This document shows positions 1 to 6,999 of a stretch of DNA of 9,892 nucleotides, in pieces. A model generated the notes under the pieces. The model was not told the DNA's origin. It searched no databases and saw only the letters and a program-made list of their open reading frames with translations. Within the stretch, counting starts at the first letter, position 1, and each line of letters begins with the position of its first letter. Source of the DNA: Enterocloster bolteae. Its GTDB lineage: Bacteria; Bacillota_A; Clostridia; Lachnospirales; Lachnospiraceae. The stretch is from contig JAETTS010000068.1 in NCBI GenBank assembly GCA_021769025.1, positions 1-9,892 of the forward strand, given 5' to 3'. Both the position numbers and the translations under genes were made by a program.

Positions 1-30
1 AGGTAATACAGGCACGTCGCGGCCTTTCAT
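1..30 (-). CDS. Start of an unidentified gene leaving the window
   Basis: Reading leftward, an ATG at 30-28 is preceded by a Shine-Dalgarno-like AGGAAG (43-38) and follows a very good promoter (54-82). Only ten codons are inside the window (MKGRDVPVLP), so the product cannot be named. The reading frame stays open to the edge. The start is supported by the promoter and ribosome site rather than by protein similarity. The predicted 5' leader would be only about 17 nt, which is short but long enough for the ribosome site. Confidence 0.4.
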   Translation of the reverse strand, partial: MKGRDVPVLP

Positions 31-53
31 CCTCTCGCTTCCTACGGTAATTA

Positions 54-82
54 ACTATAACAGATATTCATGCTTCTGTCAA
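54..82 (-). promoter_or_regulatory. Strong sigma-A promoter reading out of the window
   Basis: On the minus strand TTGACA (82-77) is followed by exactly 17 nt and then TATAGT (59-54): a perfect -35 and a one-mismatch -10 for the housekeeping sigma factor. It lies about 50 bp beyond the stop codon of the last operon gene and points the same way. The gene to the left therefore has its own promoter and is probably a separate transcription unit. No convincing intrinsic terminator was found between 83 and 133, so read-through from the operon is possible. Confidence 0.75.
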
Positions 83-133
83 TATTTTTACTTACTTTTT
101 CCTGATGGGGTACATAGGCCAGCCCTGCGCAGA

Positions 134-637
134 TCATTTCATCTTAAAGCAGAAGGTGCATTTATGGTCATCATACATCATCTTGCCATGTTCGCACACA
201 AGCCTTTCATTGTATCCGCGGGCAATGGAAGGGTCAATATTTTCACAGTAAATACGGCCGTAACGCTCCTGCCCTTCTTTCATCCAGGTCTCTGCAAAGA
301 TGCACCTGTCAAATTCCTGCCTGACCTCATCTTCCCCGTATGTATTCTCATAGCCGAACAGACCGCTGCGCTCCATGTCATAGTTCACCAGGTAATTCTG
401 AAGGTCGTTTTCATTTCCCTTCTGCCGCGCCCTTCTGGCAATATCCTTTCCCCGCTCTTCGCCAAACTCCTGTACGGACCGGACCATGATTTCACGTCCC
501 TCATCCCCCAGCCTCTCTTCTATGCGCCTGGCTATAATGGAAAACATTCTTGCAAACAGGATATACATGGACACCGGTTCATCTATTTCCTGGCCGTGGT
601 CCTGCGCTCCTTCTGTTTTTTTCTTATCTGATCCCAT
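134..637 (-). CDS. ATC-hydrolase family protein (L-2-amino-thiazoline-4-carboxylate hydrolase-like)
   Basis: A 167-residue soluble protein, last gene of the operon. The C-terminal half carries the pattern I associate with the ATC hydrolase family (Pfam ATC_hydrolase): Cys112, then YCxNID (130-135), RGYN (140-143) and a closing KCTFCF (159-164), a cysteine/aspartate-rich end. The N-terminal half is a charged helical stretch containing EFGEERG (57-63), also usual for the family. Characterised members open the aminothiazoline ring of ATC to give an N- or S-carbamoyl cysteine; most bacterial members are untested. It starts with ATG 4 nt after the stop of the M20 carbamoylase, with AAGGAG just upstream, so the two are co-translated or coupled. 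In the known route from ATC to cysteine an M20-type N-carbamoyl-cysteine amidohydrolase acts next, so this adjacency is meaningful. The actual substrate here is unknown; other ring amides are possible. Confidence 0.75.
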   Translation of the reverse strand: MGSDKKKTEGAQDHGQEIDEPVSMYILFARMFSIIARRIEERLGDEGREIMVRSVQEFGEERGKDIARRARQKGNENDLQNYLVNYDMERSGLFGYENTYGEDEVRQEFDRCIFAETWMKEGQERYGRIYCENIDPSIARGYNERLVCEHGKMMYDDHKCTFCFKMK

Positions 638-641
638 TTCC

Positions 642-1889
642 TTAAATCTCCTTATCCAATCTTATAATCGTACGTATCAAGGCCTCCGTTACCTTCTCCA
701 GGGCTTTTTCAGATACATATTCCTCCACATGATGGCTGATGCCTCCGGCACACTGGGAAAATATCATGACCGTTGGACATATGGACGCAAAATTCATGGA
801 ATCGTGTCCCGCGCCGCTGTCCATCAGCAGGCAGGCCTCGCCCATATCCAGGCAGGACTGCCTGACCGCATCAATCATCTTTTCATCCAGCGGGCATGGA
901 GGTTTTCTTGTAAATGATTTTATTTCAACGGATAGCCCTCTTTGACGGGCAGCCTCCTCCAGATACCTATGGACCTGCTGTTCAATCCTTTCCCCAATGT
1001 CCTGGCTGCTGAAACGTATGTCCACTGAAAAGACGGTTTCCTGTACAATGCTGTTGCCGGACCCGGGAAGCAGTTTCATTTTCCCTACCGTGATGGTGGC
1101 CTTGTCATTATATTCCTGTTCCACAAAACGGCTGGCCTTCAGACAGACCTCATAGGCAGAAAGACTGCTGTCCCTCCTTAAGTTCATGGGCACCGTGCCG
1201 GGGTGCCCTCCTTTTCCCTTCATCCTTACTTCAAAATTGATGATTCCCCGTATCTTTCGGACAATGCCGATTTCAATCCCCTTTTGTTCCAGCACAGGTC
1301 CCTGTTCATCGTGGACCTCTATGAATGCGGCAGGAGGTTCCTCCAGCGCCCTGCGGCGGTCCACCTTTCTTGTTTCTTCCTTCCTGTACTGTCTGAGCAT
1401 CTCATCCAGGGATACGCCGTCCGGGTCCTTATAATATGGAACCGTCCCATCTGCCAATGACCTGCATAGGTAGGCACTCCCAGTGAGCACATTGCCGGTG
1501 CGGGTGCCTTCCTCCTCCACCATGCCTATGATTTCCAATGAATGGTTTAGCTTTATCCGGTTCTCCATCAGGTACCTGGCTGCCTCCATTGCACAGGCAA
1601 CCCCCTGTATCCCGTCGTATGCCCCTGAGCAGATGACCGTATCCAGATGGGACCCGGTTACAATGACACCCTTACCGGGATTTCCCTTCATAAGCCCGCA
1701 CACATTGCCCAAATCATCTTCCCATATCTGAAGTCCGGTTTCCTCCATACGCTGTTTGATATAATCAGTGCCTCTTGCGTATTCCCTGGTCCAGCTGATC
1801 CTGGTGATTCCCTGCTCAGGAGGAGTGGATGAAATCCGGCTTAGGGTTTCAATATCCTTTCGTATCCTTTCCGCGCTTACCTTATACAC
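642..1889 (-). CDS. M20-family Zn-dependent carbamoylase (allantoate / N-carbamoyl-amino-acid amidohydrolase type)
   Basis: A 415-residue cytoplasmic metallo-amidohydrolase, full length for the hydantoinase/carbamoylase branch of peptidase family M20. The di-metal site is visible: GSHLDTV (His81), AYDG (Asp92), EEEGTR (Glu125-127), EVHDEQG (His193) and GGISHHVEEY (His386). The dimerisation lid has GGHPGTVPM around His229, and SVDIR (288-292) supplies the usual substrate-carboxylate Arg. These enzymes cleave an N-carbamoyl or ureido group, giving ammonia, CO2 and an amine or amino acid. Possible substrates include allantoate, ureidopropionate, N-carbamoyl amino acids and N-carbamoyl-cysteine; the sequence alone does not decide. 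The start is GTG (1889-1887) with AGAGG about 10 nt upstream. It overlaps by 8 nt the stop that the upstream nucleoside hydrolase would have if its frame were restored, which is typical translational coupling. The ATC-hydrolase gene follows after 4 nt. Confidence 0.9.
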   Translation of the reverse strand: MYKVSAERIRKDIETLSRISSTPPEQGITRISWTREYARGTDYIKQRMEETGLQIWEDDLGNVCGLMKGNPGKGVIVTGSHLDTVICSGAYDGIQGVACAMEAARYLMENRIKLNHSLEIIGMVEEEGTRTGNVLTGSAYLCRSLADGTVPYYKDPDGVSLDEMLRQYRKEETRKVDRRRALEEPPAAFIEVHDEQGPVLEQKGIEIGIVRKIRGIINFEVRMKGKGGHPGTVPMNLRRDSSLSAYEVCLKASRFVEQEYNDKATITVGKMKLLPGSGNSIVQETVFSVDIRFSSQDIGERIEQQVHRYLEEAARQRGLSVEIKSFTRKPPCPLDEKMIDAVRQSCLDMGEACLLMDSGAGHDSMNFASICPTVMIFSQCAGGISHHVEEYVSEKALEKVTEALIRTIIRLDKEI

Positions 1890-2022
1890 GTATCTTTTCC
1901 TCTTTCTGGTAATATTCCATCATGTCCGTACAAAGGGCAACATAACGGTCCATGTCAATATCCATACCTATCAGGACCCGGTCCTCATCCCCATGGTACA
2001 CAAGGGTCCTGCCGTCTTCCCC
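1882..2022 (-). other. Displaced C-terminal tail of the nucleoside hydrolase (after a one-base frameshift)
   Basis: Re-reading one G at the GGGG run (2022-2019) opens a second frame of 46 codons that starts GEDGRTLVYHGDED, contains DIDMDRYVALC and ends at TAA (1884-1882). This is what the end of a nucleoside hydrolase should look like: a VET-G-x-T-x-V strand, then a charged helix ending the protein. In the present frame translation instead runs through 16 unrelated residues to TGA at 1973-1971. Restoring one base gives exactly 310 residues, the normal family length. The tail is free of stops, and its terminator overlaps the GTG start of the next gene, so the break looks very recent or artefactual. 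Confidence 0.8.
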
Positions 2023-2813
2023 TGGGTTTCCACTTGAACGCTGGCTTTCATCCAAGTGAACATGGAGGGGTCAATGACAGCCGCCACTGCCACCGCATCA
2101 TGGATTACAATTCCAGGAATATTCATTTTCCTGAAATATTCCTCATAAAAGTAAAATACCTCTTCAATGGCCCTGCTTATCCTGCTTTCTATCTTGTAAA
2201 GCTCTCCCATCCTGTCAAACGGAATGGCCGAGCGGTTTGTCACATTCAGGCCCAGCATGCGCACCGGGATGCCGGAATCAAACACGATCCCGGCACTGTG
2301 GGGATCTGCCCAGATATTAAACTCGGCATATGCCGAACGGTTGCCATAACCGGCCGACCCTCCCATCAGCACGATTTCTTTTATAAGGGTCCCCATGTCC
2401 GGATATTTCAGGATAGCTGCCGCCAGGTTCGTAAGCGGTCCCAAAGCAATAATAACAAGTTCCCCCCTGCATCTGACAGCCTCATCATGAATAAAGTTCC
2501 AGGATGGCTGCTTCAGGGCGCTGCCTGAAGGCCTTGGGATGTCAAATTTCCCAAGCCCCCTGTCACCGTGGAGGAAGGAGCCCACCCGCTGGTCAATGCA
2601 CATCGGTCCCTCAGCCCCAAAGGCAACCTTGGTATTGATTCCTGCAAACTCATTGATGGCAAGTCCATTTTCAAATGTCAGTTCTGCCTTCATATTACCT
2701 GCAACCACGGACAATCCCCTGATGTCCAGCCGGCTGCTGCTGTTTGCAAGGAAAATTGCGAAAATATCATCGCTGCCAGGATCCGTATCAATGATTACCG
2801 GGATTTTTTCCAT
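1971..2813 (-). CDS. Inosine-uridine-preferring nucleoside hydrolase (frameshifted near C-terminus)
   Basis: The product hydrolyses the N-glycosidic bond of ribonucleosides to base plus ribose, in the cytoplasm. The Ca2+/ribose-binding cluster DTDPGSDD is at 9-16, ALGPLTNLA at 123-131, VLMGGSAGYGN at 148-158, AEFNIWADP at 163-171 and the catalytic-site pair IHDAVAV at 237-243, so the active site is complete. The best start is ATG at 2813 (or the adjacent ATG at 2816): GGAGG (2826-2822) lies 8 nt before it, and the upstream TTG at 2828 precedes that ribosome site. It overlaps the end of the short nucleoside-hydrolase-like gene by 26 nt. The final natural strand and helix are lost: after VQVETQ (259-264) the frame shifts and stops, giving 280 instead of 310 residues. 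All catalytic residues lie before the break, but folding may suffer. The exact nucleoside specificity cannot be read. Confidence 0.88.
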   Translation of the reverse strand: MEKIPVIIDTDPGSDDIFAIFLANSSSRLDIRGLSVVAGNMKAELTFENGLAINEFAGINTKVAFGAEGPMCIDQRVGSFLHGDRGLGKFDIPRPSGSALKQPSWNFIHDEAVRCRGELVIIALGPLTNLAAAILKYPDMGTLIKEIVLMGGSAGYGNRSAYAEFNIWADPHSAGIVFDSGIPVRMLGLNVTNRSAIPFDRMGELYKIESRISRAIEEVFYFYEEYFRKMNIPGIVIHDAVAVAAVIDPSMFTWMKASVQVETQGKTAGPLCTMGMRTGS

Positions 2814-3414
2814 CATAATATCCTCCAATCAAGACTGCGTTCGGTTTCTTCTTACAGATATCCAGCCTGTCAATATACAGGGACCCATAGGTGCATCCCA
2901 AGTCCAGGATGACCGAGGCAAACACAGCCGGACCCGCGTCCATGGGTTCCAGCCCGGATATACAGCGCTTGAGGGTTTCATATTGGGACTGGAGTGTTTT
3001 CTCAGCCATTATGATCTTTTTAACATCCGCATTCATGACAATCCTGGCAGCAACGGGGTCGGACAGGATGTGTTCTTCCGATACAGGGTAATCCCTGTCC
3101 TTATTCTGTTCCCCTGGACAGATCAGGATCCTTGCCATGTCCTCCTTTACATCCGGATGCGTGAACATCAGGCACCCCAGTGTGGTCATCTGGCCCAGAC
3201 AGACATAATCCACCTTCTCACCAGCCGTTTTTATCTTATCATACAACAGGTCCAGTACATTCCTGCCTTTTTCTTCCGGAAACCCCCGCCGCTTCACAAG
3301 GGGTTTCCATGGCCCCATGAAAATGGAATCCTCCTGCCTGTAATTTGCTGTCTTTACATGGGCAGACGTAAAGTCAGGGCAGATCTTGTCCCCATAATCC
3401 ATCACAACAAACAT
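2788..3414 (-). CDS. Short nucleoside-hydrolase-like protein lacking the catalytic Asp cluster
   Basis: A 208-residue protein that resembles the central part of nucleoside hydrolases: VDYVCLGQMTTLGCLMF-x-HPDVKE (68-91) parallels the VALGPLTNLA...PEIKE segment, and LSDPVAARIVMNADVKKIIM (117-136) parallels the NIWADPEAARIVFDSGIPV segment of the true enzyme encoded next door. The family's DTDPGxDD motif is missing (the N-terminus reads MFVVMDYGDKICPDF), as are AEFN and the HD pair, so the usual catalysis seems impossible. It is about 100 residues shorter than active members. The start ATG at 3414 has AGGA 8 nt upstream and follows the permease stop by 17 nt; an out-of-frame ATG at 3419 is ignored. 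Its 3' end overlaps the active nucleoside hydrolase gene, so the two are coupled. It may be a non-catalytic partner or binding subunit, or a degenerate duplicate. The relationship is my alignment by eye, moderately secure. Confidence 0.65.
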   Translation of the reverse strand: MFVVMDYGDKICPDFTSAHVKTANYRQEDSIFMGPWKPLVKRRGFPEEKGRNVLDLLYDKIKTAGEKVDYVCLGQMTTLGCLMFTHPDVKEDMARILICPGEQNKDRDYPVSEEHILSDPVAARIVMNADVKKIIMAEKTLQSQYETLKRCISGLEPMDAGPAVFASVILDLGCTYGSLYIDRLDICKKKPNAVLIGGYYDGKNPGNH

Positions 3415-3431
3415 TCCATTTATCCTTTCTG

Positions 3432-4361
3432 TTATTTTGCCAGCTTTTTAAGCCGCCTTGTCCTTTTTGCATTCACGGAGTAGAAAACCAGCCCCAGCAG
3501 GGTAGCTGCATAGGGTATCATCTGGACGAATTCAGCCGGGACCCGCAGGCTTTGGAGCACATTGGCCAGCGCGTCCGCTGTGCCGAACACCATGGAAGCC
3601 ATCAGCGTCCCGCCGGCATTGGCCCTGCCCAGATATTGGGCCGCAACGGCTGTGAATCCCCGTCCGGCCGTCATATCCCTGGAAAACCAGGACACATATC
3701 CCATGGAAAGATACATACCGCCCAGGGATGCCAGGAATCCGCATATGAGCAGCGCCGTTACCTGGGTCCTGATGATGTTTATGCCAACGCTCTCTGCCGC
3801 CTTTGGATTCTCTCCCACTGCCCGTATCCGGATTCCCAGCTTGGTCCTGTTTATGAAAAACCACACCAGGGCAACTGACAGGAATGCCAGATAGGTCAGG
3901 ATGTTATGGTTGGATACCACTTCACCCACAAAGGGGATGTCCTTGATTACCGGAAGCTGGACCTGGGGGAAAACCAGGCTTTTGAGTTTGGTGGTCGTGC
4001 CTTTATCTTTTGTGAGCATATACATGATGAACACAGTTGCACCGGAGGCAATCATATTCATCATCAGCCCGGTAAGGAATATTTCTGCTTTCAGCTTAAT
4101 GGCAAAATACGCCAGCAGGCCTGAAATCAAAAGTCCTGTTGCAACGCCGCACAAAGCGCCTATGAACAGGCTCTGGGTATAGGCGCTTCCCACCACACCC
4201 GCAAGGGCGCTGGCAAGCATGGTGCCCTCAAGTCCGATATTGGTTACCCCTGCTTTTTTCGCCACCGCTCCTCCAAGGGCCGCAAACAGGATAGGCGTTG
4301 TCACCCGCAGTGCGGAATATAAAAATGCAGCTGAAAAAACTCCACGGATTACTGCTTCCAT
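3432..4361 (-). CDS. BMP-type ABC transporter permease (NupQ/YufQ-like)
   Basis: A 309-residue, highly hydrophobic inner permease of the branched-chain/ribose-type ABC family (BPD_transp_2), with about eight or more membrane spans. Family hallmarks are VTNIGLEGTMLASALAG near residues 39-55 and the cytoplasmic coupling loop RTKLGIRIRAVGENPKAAESVGI in the middle, which contacts the ATPase. It pairs with the larger permease encoded directly upstream to form a heterodimeric channel for nucleoside-like compounds; the Bacillus counterpart is the NupNOPQ guanosine importer. The ATG at 4361 has AAAGGAGG with 7 nt spacing and lies only 2 nt after the stop of the partner permease gene. No damage is visible. 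Confidence 0.92.
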   Translation of the reverse strand: MEAVIRGVFSAAFLYSALRVTTPILFAALGGAVAKKAGVTNIGLEGTMLASALAGVVGSAYTQSLFIGALCGVATGLLISGLLAYFAIKLKAEIFLTGLMMNMIASGATVFIMYMLTKDKGTTTKLKSLVFPQVQLPVIKDIPFVGEVVSNHNILTYLAFLSVALVWFFINRTKLGIRIRAVGENPKAAESVGINIIRTQVTALLICGFLASLGGMYLSMGYVSWFSRDMTAGRGFTAVAAQYLGRANAGGTLMASMVFGTADALANVLQSLRVPAEFVQMIPYAATLLGLVFYSVNAKRTRRLKKLAK

Positions 4362-4363
4362 AC

Positions 4364-5425
4364 CTATGCCTCCTTTATCCCTGCTGCTTTAACAATGGCC
4401 CACTGTTTGTATTTGTTCAGGAACAATTTGGATGCCACGAATAAGACAGCAATTGCCTGTACCACGCTGACAATCTCCACCGGTACATCCGTTGTCCTGG
4501 ACAGGATATCCGACCCAATCCTTATATACGCCAGAAACAGGGCGGCCACCGGGATCATCTGGGGCTTGTAATCTGCCAGGGTTGCTATGATGATGCCGTC
4601 AAAACCATATTGCGGCGATGCCGTGTACTGGAATCTCCGATACATGCCAAGGATTTCAATGCTTCCCGCCATGCCCCCGATAAATCCGCCGATGGCCTGG
4701 GATGCAAAGATAACGGTCAGGACGCTGATTCCCGTGTATCTGGCAAAGTTCTCATTCTTACCCGCCATCCGTATGGCATACCCCAGCCTGGTCCGGTACA
4801 TGATAAGATAAACGGATATGACGCAGAGGACTGCAACCACAATACCGAAATGGATTCTTGTATGCGGCACAATGGGAGGCAGCTTGGAGGATCTGCTGAT
4901 TGAATAGGATGCAAAGTATCCTGCCTGGGAATCCACCAGGAACCGGTTCACAATAAACAGTCCTGAATACAGTACGATATAGTTTAACATCAGGGAGGAT
5001 ACCAGTTCATTTGCCTGGAATTTCACCTTCAGCACTGCCGGAACCAGACATATGAGGCCGCCGATTACCCCGCTGGCCAGGAATATGACAATCTGGTGGA
5101 TGCCAAAAGGCAGCGGGAGGAACACGGAAACAGCCGTTGCAATCACGGCGCCCATAAAGAAGCTTCCCTCTACCGCACAGTTTATCTGGTTCGCCTCAAA
5201 CATGATGCAGATTGCCAGTCCAGTAAAGGTAAGAGGAATGGCCAATTCAATGATATTGCCAATTCTGGACACGCTCTGGAAGGGTCCCAGCAGGAAAGTT
5301 CCCAGGGAAGCCATGGGACTGCCGCTTACAGCCGTAATCACAAGCAGCATGAAAAGGATGGAGATGGCAATGGCAACCAGCAGACGCAGACCGTCAAATG
5401 TTTTTTCAATCTTTTTAATCTCCAT
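4364..5425 (-). CDS. BMP-type ABC transporter permease (NupP/YufP-like)
   Basis: A 353-residue membrane protein and the larger of the two BMP-system permeases. A first span (about 14-34) is followed by an extracytoplasmic loop with SPMASLGTFLLGPF, then the core LAIPLTFTGLAICIMFEANQINCAVEGSFFMGA, whose N-x-x-x-EG element is characteristic, then KFQANELVSSLMLNYIV. The ATPase-contact loop is RTRLGYAIRMAGKNENFARYTGI (about 219-241). Its start overlaps the ATPase stop in a TAATG junction (5427-5423), with GGAGGG upstream, so the ATPase and this subunit are translationally coupled. The smaller permease follows after 2 nt. Substrate class (nucleosides or related heterocycles) is inferred from family and neighbours. 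Confidence 0.92.
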   Translation of the reverse strand: MEIKKIEKTFDGLRLLVAIAISILFMLLVITAVSGSPMASLGTFLLGPFQSVSRIGNIIELAIPLTFTGLAICIMFEANQINCAVEGSFFMGAVIATAVSVFLPLPFGIHQIVIFLASGVIGGLICLVPAVLKVKFQANELVSSLMLNYIVLYSGLFIVNRFLVDSQAGYFASYSISRSSKLPPIVPHTRIHFGIVVAVLCVISVYLIMYRTRLGYAIRMAGKNENFARYTGISVLTVIFASQAIGGFIGGMAGSIEILGMYRRFQYTASPQYGFDGIIIATLADYKPQMIPVAALFLAYIRIGSDILSRTTDVPVEIVSVVQAIAVLFVASKLFLNKYKQWAIVKAAGIKEA

Positions 5426-6957
5426 TACATTCCCTCCTGTTTCTTCAGGCCGAGCATATACTCGCCCAGTTCATTTTCCGTTATCCGGCCCACGTCTTTT
5501 ATATCTGCCGTAATCCTGCCGTCAAACATGACCATCAGGCGGTCGCTGAGTTCGAACAGTTCATTTAAATCCGCCGATACCAGCAGCACGGCGCTTCCCC
5601 TGCTTCTAAGTTCTAAAACCTTCTGCCGCACAAACTCGGTAGCGCCCACGTCAATGCCCCTGGTGGGCTGGTTCAGTATGATAAGCTGGGGATTGGTGGA
5701 AAACTCCCTTGCCACCACTACTTTCTGCATATTTCCTCCGCTGAGCATACGGACCGCCTCTGTCCCGTCCTTGGATTTTACCAGGAACTTTTCCCGTAAC
5801 GCTTTGGCATAACCTGCAATTTTCTTCCGGTCTAACAGACCGTGGGAGGAAAATTCTTTTTTGTCATAAACATATGTGATAAGGTTATCACTGACACTGG
5901 CATCCCCCACCAGCCCCACAGCCCCCCTGTCTTCCGGCACATGGGCGACCCCCATGAGGCGGATTTCCTTTATTGACTTATTTTTAATCGAGGTTCCCGA
6001 AACAGTGATATCACCTTCTGAAAAGCCTTCCAGCCCTGCGGCTGTCTCGGACAGTTCCTTCTGCCCATTGCCTTCCACGGCAGCAATCCCAACAATCTCG
6101 CCTGCCATGATCTGAAAATTGATATTGTGTAAAACCTGTTTTCCTGATTCATTTTCCTTATTCAGATTCCTCACATCCAGGACCACCCTGCCGGGTTCAA
6201 CCGGATTCTTTTGTGTGTTCACCTCCAGATTCCTGCCCACCATAAGGCTGGAAATCTTTTGTTCGGAAACATCCTTTACATCATAGACACCTACGTCCTT
6301 CCCATCCCTTAATATGGTAATGCGGTCGCACAGTTCCTTGACTTCATTCAGTTTGTGGGATATGAATACGATTGTATGCCCATTGTCCCTCAGCCCCTTC
6401 AGTTCTGCAAATAATTCCTTTGTCTCCTGAGGGGTAAGGACGGCCGTGGGTTCATCCAGAATCAGTATGTCCGCCCCTTTATGCAGGGCTTTTAAAATCT
6501 CTACTTTCTGGCGGATGCCCACCGGCAGATCAGCCACCACGTCTGCCGGGTTCACGTCCATGTTGTATTTTTGTCCGATTGTCCTTGCCATCTCCATGGC
6601 CCTGCGGTTATCCAGCACGCCGTATTTACCCGGCTCATCCCCCAGCACGATGTTTTCTGCCACGGTCAGGGACGGAATCAGCATAAAATGCTGGTGCACC
6701 ATACCGATTCCCTTGTGGATGGCATCAATGGGATTATGGATGGATACGGGGGAGCCGTTAAGGATGATTTCCCCTTCGTCCGGTTTTTCCAAACCGAACA
6801 GCACCTTCATCAGGGTGGTCTTACCCGCGCCGTTTTCCCCTGCCAGCGCATGGATTTCCCCCTTTCTGAGGGAGAAATCAACATGATTGTTGGCCACAAG
6901 TCCGGTAGGGTAAACCTTTGTGATATTCCTCATTTCCAAAATATTCGTATTATCCAC
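5425..6957 (-). CDS. BMP-type ABC transporter ATPase, two tandem nucleotide-binding domains (NupO/YufO-like)
   Basis: A cytoplasmic ATPase of about 510 residues with two fused ABC domains, powering the BMP importer. Domain 1 has Walker A GENGAGKTT (41-48), Q-loop MVHQHFM, a divergent signature LPVGIRQKVEI and Walker B ILILDEPTAVLTP. Domain 2 has a degenerate Walker A (VEGNGQKEL, no GKT), a good signature LSGGNMQK and a Walker B in which the catalytic Glu is Gln (IILNQPTRGIDVGA). One active and one degenerate site is usual for this family. I choose the GTG at 6957 because AGGAGAAGG sits directly upstream. The ATG at 6987 would add ten residues (MNHFSGEGRN) but has no ribosome site, and those ten codons include the ribosome site itself. 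The gene begins 42 nt after the lipoprotein stop. Confidence 0.9.
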   Translation of the reverse strand: MDNTNILEMRNITKVYPTGLVANNHVDFSLRKGEIHALAGENGAGKTTLMKVLFGLEKPDEGEIILNGSPVSIHNPIDAIHKGIGMVHQHFMLIPSLTVAENIVLGDEPGKYGVLDNRRAMEMARTIGQKYNMDVNPADVVADLPVGIRQKVEILKALHKGADILILDEPTAVLTPQETKELFAELKGLRDNGHTIVFISHKLNEVKELCDRITILRDGKDVGVYDVKDVSEQKISSLMVGRNLEVNTQKNPVEPGRVVLDVRNLNKENESGKQVLHNINFQIMAGEIVGIAAVEGNGQKELSETAAGLEGFSEGDITVSGTSIKNKSIKEIRLMGVAHVPEDRGAVGLVGDASVSDNLITYVYDKKEFSSHGLLDRKKIAGYAKALREKFLVKSKDGTEAVRMLSGGNMQKVVVAREFSTNPQLIILNQPTRGIDVGATEFVRQKVLELRSRGSAVLLVSADLNELFELSDRLMVMFDGRITADIKDVGRITENELGEYMLGLKKQEGM

Positions 6958-6999
6958 GTTTCTACCTTCTCCTGAAAAATGGTTCATGTCTTACAGCAA

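Noticed and set aside
148..196. Zinc-ribbon domain from the Cys residues at the end of the 134-637 gene product
   Set aside because: The cysteine spacing (148, 160, 163) lacks a fourth ligand in a ribbon pattern and fits the ATC hydrolase C-terminal motif.
164..631. Plus-strand frame opposite the ATC-hydrolase-like gene
   Set aside because: The minus-strand product has recognisable family motifs and a coupled start; the plus-strand translation has none.
2014..2027. Programmed -1 frameshift in the nucleoside hydrolase gene
   Set aside because: ACCCAGGGGAAG is not a standard slippery heptamer and no strong downstream hairpin was seen, so a simple base loss is more likely.
2539..3483. Long plus-strand reading frame of 314 codons
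   Set aside because: It is antisense to the two nucleoside-hydrolase-family genes and a permease end, has no family resemblance or ribosome site, and the opposite frames carry clear motifs.
6010..6150. Loss-of-function in ATPase domain 2 (no GKT in Walker A)
   Set aside because: Degenerate second-domain ATP sites are normal for BMP-type double ATPases.
5425..6987. ATPase starting at ATG 6987
   Set aside because: No ribosome site precedes that ATG, and the extra ten codons include the AGGAGAAGG that serves the GTG at 6957.
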